A stretch of 64,000 nucleotides of DNA from Dioszegia crocea (taxonomy: Eukaryota > Basidiomycota > Tremellomycetes > Tremellales > Bulleribasidiaceae), in contig BCKK01000002.1 of the NCBI GenBank assembly GCA_001600615.1, positions 62,001 through 126,000 on the forward strand. The letters run 5' to 3'. The translations under genes and the position numbers were made by a program. Under the pieces are notes generated by a model. The model saw only the letters and a list, made by a program, of their open reading frames with translations, did no database searches and had not been told where the DNA came from. Below are positions 55,201-64,000 of this stretch, piece by piece (position 1 is the first letter of the stretch; each line of letters begins with the position of its first letter).

Positions 55201-57873
55201 CGAGTTCGCTTGGCTTCAGTATGCCGGTGTCTACTGACCATGAGTCGTCGAGCTTTGAGGATAAGCAGTAGAATCTGTACACCTCGGAGGCAGGGTCCTG
55301 TTCTTGTCAGCGAGCCGCTCATGCTGATCAGAAGGCAGGTTTCACGAACAGATATCCAGTTGGGACCCTGAGTGACCTCCGTCCACTCTCCGAGCCTGCA
55401 CATGAACCTGGCCATCCTCCTCCTAGCTGATTTCTCAAGGTGCTCAACGGAAAGCAGGGGCCGCATTCCCAAGCCTTCATCCATGAAGGCGCGCTCGTCG
55501 ACTCGATGGTGCTCAAGATAGGCGGAAGCATGTTTGTAGAGTCTGGTGCGGAGCTCGCGGCTGGCTGTTCCGTCCTGTCGGTCGCTTGCATCTTTCCAGC
55601 TGTCGGATCAGTCTATGCAAAAGTGTACGCAATATTTTGCACTTACAGCAACCTTAGCCTCACATACTCCACCTTACATCCCTGGAGATCAGTCTCGGAA
55701 CGATCGACAGCCTTAATATATGACTTACCGGCGGCGATATCTCCGGCGTGACTAGTTCGATAATCTTCTGAGCAACGTTGTGTTTTCCTTGACTCTCGCA
55801 CAATTTGGCACATTCCAGATACGAAGACTGCAGCTCCAACACAGTCGGCTCGCACGCAAGGCGCCAGATTTGCAGTCGGCGCAACCAAGAGTTACTGTCG
55901 GGATGACTGCGTTTGAATCTGGCGCGCCAATTTGTGAGAATTGATTGTCGCTGGTCCGGCTGGGATTTATAGGTCATGACTTCGGACAGTTCGACCAGAT
56001 ATTCTGTCTTGGCCAGCGTTTTGCCGGCCTCTGCGGGGCCGATAGTGATACACTGCTGTAATTCGTCATACGCCAATGTCTGTGCTTTAGAAATGTGCTG
56101 GAATGCTGGAGCGTATTGATTTGCGTTGACGTCGATGATGGCTTTGTAGAGCGACTTTGATGTTCCTTTGGGGTGGAAAGCAAGATAGTCTGACATAGCT
56201 TCGTAGTCGTTCTAAACGTATCAGCCAGTGATCATGGGTCTGCTTACCATATGCCACGCAGCCGCAGTCGCCCAATGTGACGTGTTTCGCCGCTCATAGT
56301 CAGTAAGACCTTCATACATCGCTTGAGCGAGGTCGTAGCCCTTTTCGAATTGACCCATGGCATGATCTACATTGTCAGTCTCATCTGGCCAAGCCTACTT
56401 GGAGAGTCCACTCACAACACAGCATTCGAGTATTGAAGGACCCGAACGTATCCACCACGCCCTTGTCGATGACCTCCTGTGCATCTAATGCCTTGTCCCA
56501 TTCACCGAGTTGCGTGATCCACATGGGGTCTGGCGGTGTATCGTAATCGTCCTGGAGCCACATGAGGGAGCTCCATGCCGAGTCGTAGCCCGAAGAGCCA
56601 ATACTGCTGGATCAGCTACCTTGACGGCGGGCGCGCTTCACATACCGTATATTTGCCTCGACCAAATCCCCGATACGCTCCGCCGTCATTGTTCTTTCCG
56701 CCTCGGCCTCAATATACCATCTGTAGGGCGAGTCAGTGATGGCACCCATCTCGCGATGGGCACTGAACTTACAGGCATGCCGCTGACAAGCTCCCGTGCA
56801 AATCTCCCAAATCCGACATTGCACATGCTGTCGCCGCGTCAAGTACTTCTTGAGACATCATCTTTTTCTCCTTCGCCAAAAAGATGAGCAGCTCCAGTAA
56901 GACGTCCATTACCGCCTTACTGGTCGTTGGATCGGCCAGTAAGCGAATGAGAGTGGTGTCCACCTCTTGTTTGAATGCCTCATCCCCCTCGATCTGATTG
57001 TAGCACAATAAGAATGCCGTCTGGAAGAGGTCTTCGTGGACCTGAGTGTCCAGCTAACTCGTCAGCGTCAAACCATGTATACGCACACTCACTTTCCAAG
57101 TTATGATCATCTCTGGTGAGCCACTTGCCTCCATCGTGGCCCGATACAGATTGGAAAGCCACGTATCGTGAGGCTCAAGACATGTCGCGAACAAAGTACT
57201 CGTCCACGCGTGTCTTACATCACGAGTGTGGAGAGGCAAAATACCGCTGAGTATCTCGCTCAGGACGGGATGTTGCTTGGGTGTTTGGGGGGAATCGACA
57301 GTGCTAGTCAGAGTAGCAAGAGCTGTGGAAGTCTACACATGTCAGCTTTTCAATGAGCTGCAAAGCCATCGAGTGCTTACAGTAAGCGCCGTGATGCTAT
57401 CCTCCTCCTTGATCAGGTCCAACGCCATGCATTGATCCACCTTCCTGAGCTCCGGCGTACCCTCAATGCCATCACACGACAGCAGCGCTTTCAGAGGCTT
57501 AACAAAGCAGCTCTTCATTGGGTCGACGATGACAGACACTTCGGCTAGCAGCCTGAGTCCGGCGAGGATGACTTGCGGTGTGCGGTTTGTGCTGATGCCC
57601 TTGAGGAGAAGCGGCATCCAGATAGAGGAAGTCATCGCCATCGTCCGGCGAAGTTTCTGATCAGCGAGCATCTTAAGTCCCTCGAGCCAGACAGCATCGT
57701 CGTCCGGTGCTAGGGTCATGCCTTGACAGATGAGGGGGACAATCCGGGAGAAGATTACCTGTGAGGAGTGGCTGGTCATATCGAGGGTGTTCGAGCGCAC
57801 TGGCCAGTGAAACGTTGCCGCTCCCGACTGTAAGTAATAGTGAGCGAAGGTAAGCCATCGAGGGTCTCTTCAT
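52225..57873 (-). CDS. TOR-type PIK-related kinase, short form (TOR-like kinase)
   Basis: A gene with very many introns; I did not resolve all exons and estimate roughly 1,450-1,550 aa. The N-terminus [20 protein letters not shown] is helical-repeat. The FAT region has [40 protein letters not shown] and [20 protein letters not shown], then [20 protein letters not shown], the TOR wording. An FRB-like segment follows ([16 protein letters not shown] ... [20 protein letters not shown]). The kinase has [58 protein letters not shown] with catalytic Asp and Asn, [25 protein letters not shown] and [19 protein letters not shown]. The FATC end is [26 protein letters not shown]. TOR is normally about 2,400 aa, and here only 277 nt separate the start from the divergent TBC gene. 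The active site looks intact. Confidence 0.85.
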
Positions 57874-58150
57874 AACGACTGCCTGTATCGTTGATCCTTT
57901 GATGAAGGTGAAGGTACACTCCTTTGTCACCCCACCGCTCCCGCATCTTTCCACCAAAAATGCGTTGTCGGCTATCTCCGCGAGGTGGTCGACAGCTGGC
58001 GGCCTCCCTCCTAGTTAGTGCCTGTCTGAGTCGCCATTACCTCTACGCGTGCCTCTCAGCAGCGCACTCTGCGCCGGTCATTCACTTCCCACAGAGCCTT
58101 CTAAGTGGGCCACGAGTCGATGAAATCGGCCGGAAGAAAGAGGAGTCAAG

Positions 58151-60822
58151 ATGGCAGCAATGGAAGAAGCAGGCTTCGTCAGACCCGCAGCTCAAGCCAT
58201 AAGGTGAGGCCTGATCAAAGCCAGCATTGACCTAGGCCTGGCTGACAAGCTCGATAGACAATCTTGGCATTCCGTGTTCTCGGATCCACTGCTCTCTCTT
58301 GGGCGACTCAAGGCTCAAGCCGCAACAAAGTCGGGATTAGGCGAAGATGATGGTGTTGGAGGGGTCGTATTGCGATCTGTCTACTGGAGGGTGAGTGCGC
58401 AACATTAATGCAAAGTTCGCGTGTCTAACCCCACCAGCTATTTCACGGCCTCTTACCTCCACCTACGTCTCAGAATCTCTTCGCCCCGACCTTGGAGATC
58501 TCGAGAGCGACATATACATCTCTGCGCCGACGTTATCTGGAGGCTCCGGACGGACGATGGGCATCAGACTGCTCACCTGACGACAATTCACCCTCTTCTC
58601 CATCACTGGTGTCGTATGCTGGAGGAAAGGCGGAAGGTACCTGGGACCCGTTGAGCCTGGATGGACAGTCACCTTGGAAGACCTGGTTCGCTCATCAGGA
58701 TCTTCGAGCCACGATTCGGCAGGATGTGGACCGAACATTCCCCGACATTGAGTACTTCCAGATCGAGAGGGTCAAGCGGTCGATGGTGACAATGCTCTTC
58801 TTATTCGCCGTCATGAACCCAGATGTGGGATATCGCCAAGTGAGTGGATGTTTCTTGGTCTCGCTCGGTCTGGATCTAATATCTGTAGGGAATGCACGAG
58901 CTGCTGGCAGTTTGTCTACTCTCGGTAGATCGAGACTCGCTCGATGTCAGGAACAGAGAGGAAGCAGAGCCGTCCACTTCCAGTGGAGCTGTCATGATGG
59001 AAGCGATGCGTCATACTCTGGACAGAAGATGGGTCGAGCATGACTCTTTCGGTCTATTCCAGGAGGTCATGCGAGGCGCAAAGCCCTTTTATGAATGGCG
59101 AGCTGAGGAAGGACCTGTAAGTCCTCTGGAACGCATGGCGAACATCGTCCTGATCTGACACTGGCAGAGGACAAAAGTGCCCGATGCGCCGAAAGCACCT
59201 ATAATACTGAGGTGTCAGCACCTCCATAATTCTCTGCTCCGGCGGATAGACCCACAACTATGGGAGAGATTCGAGACGGAGGGCTTGGAACCTCAAATTT
59301 GGGCGATGTGAGTTACAGCATGTCTTGATGACTCGAGCTGATGATCTGAGTCGCTGGATACGGCTCATCTTTACTCGGGAACTGCCATTCCCGGTCGCAA
59401 TGCGATTATGGGACGGTGTCTTTGCTGAAGATCCTGGTTTGGGTCTATTGGATTTTGTGTGCATCGCCATGCTTCTGCTCATCCGGAATGAACGTGAGTG
59501 CCATTTTATGCCAAAGATCTAACATGACAGTCATCGAGGCGGATTACTCCACACTCTTGACCAGACTCCTGCGCTATCCCGCACCATCTACGGAATATCC
59601 CCTTTCTCCACATCTCATCCTCGCTCAAGCGCTCTTTCTCCGGAGTAATGTCACGCCAACGGGAGGTGTGGAGGTGGTGCTACAGAACCAAGAGTTGCTC
59701 GGCGTGCGAGCCGCTCCGCCGGAACGGAAAGGCGAAGCGGAATCGCCGAGACGCCTGGAACACAATCGCCCAAACTCTAACCAGCGGCCGCCGCCTGCTC
59801 AACCTCCAAGGCCTGGAGTGCAGAGTCTTGCGCAAGGGCTGTTCGAACGAGCACAAGCTGCAGGCTTGGACAAGACTTTCTATTCTACAGTAGCGGATAT
59901 CAAAGTGAGTAACGCGGCCAAGTTGAGTTCTGACCAGCAGAAAAATCTACCGGAGGGATATTCATCCTACTTACCAAATCTACCATTCTCACCAGCTCCC
60001 CGCGACAATGGTCATTTCTCTTCAATACCGTCAACTAGCACCGCCCTCCCACCTCGATCTGGCTTTTTCAGTCCAGTCCACAATCCCGTTTCCGCATTCT
60101 ATCCATCCCGACCAGCGACCGCTAGCCGGCCGTCTATCGATAGTAACATATCGATCAAATCACTAAGGGATGCTGAGCGGGACATGGCGGAACTCCGACT
60201 TGCAATGGTTGGTATGGGCAAGGCGATGAATGAGTGGATGTCGGCTATGCCTATACCCAAGGATCTGGCAGAGAGTGATGCGTGGAATGGTCTTGGGAGG
60301 GTGAGAGATACACTGCTTGATGCAGCTGGTAACGAGGTTGAGGATATGGTGAGGGTGTGGGGATGGCACGAGGGCTTGGAAGCCCCACGGAGTAGGGATG
60401 AAGCTTCAGCAGAACCCCAGATTCGATCTGAACCGACCACCGCGGTCACAGAATCCTCTCAACACCCGGTTCCTTCCCCTGTAACTCCCAAAGTCTCCTC
60501 TTTCCCCACCGCAAGCGCTCATGCCTCGACACCAGTCGATTCTCGTCTCGCTAAGCCTCAGCTCCACCTCTCAGCTCGAAGTGACAAGCCCAGCGCCGGT
60601 CTGCCAAGGGCACCCCAGTCCACGGCGATCAAGCATACCAAGAAGGAGGTGCATAATCGGCCGCAAACGAGCGTTTCCTCAACGTTGAGCGCAGCTAATG
60701 CTGCGCCCGATCCCCGCATCAGCGATCCACTTGCAGGCCTTCATATTAGTATGGACCCGTTGGGTGGTATAGGAGTTGATCAGGTTAGGCGGGTGGAACC
60801 AATGAGTGGGCGTCGAGAATGA
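58151..60822 (+). CDS. TBC-domain Rab GTPase-activating protein (TBC1D5-like)
   Basis: Exons 58151-58203, 58258-58390, 58438-58839, 58889-59116, 59168-59307, 59351-59493 and 59531-60822 give 796 aa. The TBC domain spans about residues 20-370: HSVFSDPLLSLGRLKAQAAT, LRSVYWRLFHGLLPPP, TIRQDVDRTFPDIEYFQ with the IxxDxxR arginine finger, NPDVGYRQGMHELLAV with the YxQ glutamine finger, WAIRWIRLIFTRELPF, AMRLWDGVFAEDP and FVCIAMLLLIRNELIEADYS. Both catalytic fingers are present, so GAP activity is expected. The C-terminal 400 residues are disordered with a short coiled coil (LRDAERDMAELRLAMVGMG). TBC1D5-type proteins act on Rab7 in endosome-to-Golgi sorting and autophagy; the subfamily is a moderate call. 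Divergent from the TOR-like gene. Confidence 0.88.
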
Positions 60823-60998
60823 GACGCCCATAGTGCTGTATACTTTGTATTGATGCATATTATCTATAAACCCTACAAATTAATTAGAGGAGAGTGTCCG
60901 TGCCAGCACGAAATGTTCTAGGGAGAGATTTGTAAGGAGGGCGAATCTAACAACTAAAGAACCAAAATCTAACAAAGGGAGCCTGTATCCTGGGACGA

Positions 60999-63417
60999 CT
61001 AGCTCGACCCGACATAGTAGTTGTAGTTGTATGATTGTGGAGAGGTGGTGTACTGTCCATTTATCTGGGCAGACGCCACATCCCCGCCGTTCCTCGAAAT
61101 CTTTCCGCTCATCGAGCCAGGGGAGTTGGCAATTTTGAGCTTGTTGAGACCGGCCTTGACATTGAAGGACTGGGTGTTGGACCCCGATGTCAAGGTAACG
61201 ACGGCATCGGAGGTAGTGAGAGCGACAGCCCAGACGTAGTCGGTAGTCCAGTCCCAGCCGGTGGGCTTGCCAATGTAATCATTGGCGTTGGCATCGTGGG
61301 AGTGGGGGCGGGACCAGAGGACGAGGGTATCCTTGGTGATGGAGGGATATCGGCCAGTCTTGTAGGCAGTGGAGTAGTACTGGGTGAGGGGAGCAAGACC
61401 CTGGTGGTCGAAACCGTTCACCCAGTTGCCAGAGTAGCCGGGGAGAGCGCCCTGGACGGGACCAATGTAGGATGACTCTCCGTAGTCGTTCCAGGTGAGG
61501 ATTTCGACCTGCTTGACACGGTCACGCATGGCAATGAGCTGCTCCCATCGGGTGCAGTACATCCAGTCATCCGCACGGTATAGCCAGTTCTTGTTCCATA
61601 GGTCCGCACCGAAGTGGGTGAAGAAGAATGGCGACACGGCGGCCATGTACTCCTTGGAGCCCAGGGCGTTCATGTACCGGTTATCGGTGTCGGTGGAGAT
61701 TTGGTTGTTGCCCATGGGCCAAGCAGAGTTCCAGTTGAGCTGTCGAGTCAGCTTAATCCATAATGAGCAGACTGAAACTTACCTCGCCGTCCATCCAGGA
61801 GTTTCCGGAGAAGGTGCTAACATCGGAGAAGATGGAGGGGACAAAGAAGATGTTGGTGCCTTGGTTGGTCAACGCGTTGACAAACATGGTCTGCCAAGCG
61901 GCGGACCCCTGGCCGGTACCGAAGTTACAGTCCGAGCCAGCAAAGGTGGAGACAAGGACTTTGCCGTTGTGCATCGCCTGATTGGGGTGTTTGGCGAACC
62001 GCTGCACGATGTTCACGAGGTTGGTGGCGTCGCCGCCCGACCAACAGCCGAGAGCGGTGACGTCAAGGGAGAGGAAGAGCTTGAACCCGGTTCCCGAGTT
62101 TTGGGCGGCGGCATAGGCATCGGCGGCACGGTCGACCTGCCATGATTCCGACCCGAGGTTCAAAGCGAAACCGTCGATGGCCTGAGCGCTGGCAGCCTTG
62201 ATGTCCGTCATCCAGTTGGCCTGGTTGTACGGGTAGGTGTTACCAACCATGTGGTGCGCCCAGACCTGGTTGTTGCCTGAAGTGCTGGGGGGTTGTGCCG
62301 TAGGCTGAGGCTGGACAGTGGGGGCAGCGGTAGTCTTTGCAGGGGAGGTGGTAGGGGAGGGGATGACGATGTGCTCGTTACCGATGTTGGTGGCCGAAGG
62401 GGTAGCGGTCGCAACTGGGCAGTTCTCGCCCGAAAGCAACTGGAAGAGTTCCATTGCCCAGAAACCGCCGCATGTCTCGCTACTGTTTCCCTTGCACGGA
62501 AGGTGGCAGATATCGGCGTATGTCACGGATGCTGGCAGTTTCGAGCCACAGTAGCATTGCTCTGCGTATTCGACACCGGCAAAGGCGAAACCCTTGTCTT
62601 CGCAAAGCGAAAGACATGAGTCGACGGTCATTCCAGCCATAGCGGGGTTCGAGAACTCAGTGAGCAGACGAGGGTTGGAATCTACGGCACATCCGAGAGC
62701 GGACCACTCGGAGTCACTGGCGCTGGAAGTAGGTGTTGGGGAGGGGATGACGGCTTTGGTAGTGGTGACTGGGGGGGAGACGACAGGGGTTGAGGTGGAG
62801 CAGTTGGACGAGCCGGTGAATTGGTAGACGTTTAAGAACCAGGCAGCACCGCAGAGTTCGGATGAGTCACCCTTGCAGGCCATGTTACACGCTGCGTCGG
62901 GCTCAGACTTGCCGCCGGATCCAGTCAAGGCATTGGAGCAGTAGCACTGGACCGTTAGCTCAATCGAGGCGAAAGATGTGAGATGCTAACCTCGTCTGCG
63001 TATTCCGTCCCGGCGTACTGGAAACCCAGCTTCTGACATTGGGTCATGCAGAGCATAGGAGTCATGACATTCGAGGAGAATGCAGAACCGGCCAGCAAGC
63101 GTTGCCCATATGACTCAGTCATACACCCAAGCGCCTTCCAGTCGGCTGGCATTTTGTTGGCCCGTCTCTCGACGAGGGGAGGAGGTTTTGTCTAGCAGTC
63201 AGATTCAAGTTACAGCATTCAAAATTCGTCAACATACCATTCCCATGGAATCACCGTAATAACGCGCAAGGATTTTGGAGAGACCGCGTCGAGCGTGTCC
63301 AGCTAAGCCCTGATTGTAGACCGCTGGGGCCATATGTCTGCCGGGCTGGAGAGGACCTGCCTCGACGACACCAGCGACCGCAAGAAGCGATAGGAGGAAG
63401 GGAGCGACCGGCGCCAT
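60999..63417 (-). CDS. Secreted GH71 alpha-1,3-glucanase with two WSC domains
   Basis: Exons 63238-63417, 62991-63191, 61783-62946 and 60999-61739 give 761 aa. The signal peptide MAPVAPFLLSLLAVAGVVEA is followed by a short basic propeptide with GHARRGLSK, a possible Kex2 site. Two Cys-rich WSC domains come next: WKALGCMTESYGQRLLAG ... GTEYADECYC ... GDSSELCGA, and WSALGCAVDSNPRLLTEF ... GVEYAEQCYCG ... GNSSETCGG, with Ser/Thr/Pro linkers. The catalytic GH71 domain has VWAHHMVGNTYPYNQANWMT, AIDGFALNLGSESWQVDRAA, FKLFLSLDVTALGCW, GKVLVSTFAGSDCNFG and VEILTWNDYGESSYIGPV. GH71 enzymes cut alpha-1,3-glucan, a fungal wall and capsule-anchoring polymer. WSC domains bind wall carbohydrate. The start is fixed by the signal peptide. 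Confidence 0.93.
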
Positions 63418-64000
63418 TATAGGAATTTATCGGGAAGAGATTGAGGTGGGGGAGGAGGGCGAGAAAAGGAGTGTAGGCCGTCGAGGCTGAGCACCGGGCT
63501 CGTTGAGATAGTCGGAAGGGTGGTGAGGAATGAAGAGAGTGAGAAGACAAGTCAAAAGATTCACACGACAAGGATAATTGAAGGGAAGATTCGCTTGATC
63601 TGCCCGCCGCCACCGATACCTCCTCATACCACGATGGATGCGACATGACGCGACTTCTGTGCTCGGCGCGTCCCTTCACGCGGGTTAGTATGCCGTCAGT
63701 CCGCCTTAAGGCCGGAGAGGAGATGGAACATTGGATGAGATATGTCACATCTGGACCCTGACAATCGAGCGGAGATGGCTGGACAAGGCGCGTCGGGAAA
63801 TAGCTTGGACGCGTCTTGCTTTTCCCTGAGAATGTCACCCGGATATTACGTATGCAATGGGGATCCCTTATCCGTGCGCGCCTTGCCGCTCCCCCCTGTT
63901 TTCCGCCGCCATCCTTTTGCTCTCCTGCTCTCCTCCTGTGCGAAACACGTTCCGCAATGCGGCAGGCTGTACGCCCCTGTATGCGGACAAACAGGCTCAC
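63418..64000. other. Upstream region of the GH71 gene to window edge
   Basis: Promoter and leader of the glucanase gene. A long minus-strand frame runs through 63251-64000 in another phase but carries no domain or codon signal, and I do not call it a gene. Confidence 0.4.

Noticed and set aside
63251..64000. 249-codon minus-strand ORF at the window edge
   Set aside because: Overlaps the signal-peptide exon of the GH71 gene in another phase; low-complexity Ser/Arg composition and no motif.

Overview
The window is nuclear DNA of a basidiomycete fungus, most likely a Tremellomycete yeast (Cryptococcus/Kwoniella/Tremella side of the tree). Reasons: nearly every gene is cut by 35-60 nt GT-AG introns with a CTGAC/CTAAT branch site close to the acceptor, genes are densely packed on both strands, exons are GC-rich, and the gene set is typical of a yeast-like fungus (MET6, RAV1, TRF4, RAD57, ECM4-type GST, CLC, GH71 with WSC domains). 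No rRNA, tRNA, CRISPR, insertion sequence or intact transposon was found. Splice structures were worked out by hand; where exon lengths were summed they close to a multiple of three unless stated.

Layout. 1-10.3 kb: 3' part of a vacuolar amino-acid transporter (+); a 969-aa membrane protein with a retro-integrase-type H2C2 zinc-binding region at its C-terminus (-); two tandem Xi-class glutathione S-transferases (-,-), the second frameshifted; a senescence/spartin-domain protein (+). 10.3-17.3 kb: a 1.6-kb gene-poor stretch, a secreted CHRD-domain protein (+), a disordered unknown (-) and the non-canonical poly(A) polymerase TRF4 (+). 17.4-31 kb: CLC chloride/proton exchanger (-), a PNUTS-like PP1 regulator (+), a MICOS Mic12-like protein (-), a small one-TM protein (-) and a KSP1/RAN-type kinase (-) with a predicted 5'-UTR intron. 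31-43.5 kb: BAG-like protein (-), MET6 (+), RAD57 (+), NSRP1-like splicing factor (-) and a 39-aa four-exon microprotein candidate (+). 43.5-64 kb: BRCT protein (-), RAV1 (+), a short TOR-type PIK-related kinase (-), a TBC RabGAP (+) and a secreted GH71 alpha-1,3-glucanase with two WSC domains (-).

Several genes serve the vacuole/endosome and TOR signalling (AVT-like transporter, CLC, RAV1, TOR-like kinase, KSP1-like kinase, TBC RabGAP), but they are scattered on both strands and I do not claim a functional cluster. The most interesting items are the TOR-like kinase that lacks most of the N-terminal HEAT solenoid and carries altered FRB and FATC residues, the membrane protein with the H2C2 region, the 39-aa spliced microprotein with a DUF4236-like pattern, the triplicated LL-GL-EP motif in the BAG-like protein, the PNUTS architecture, and a 9-nt micro-exon.
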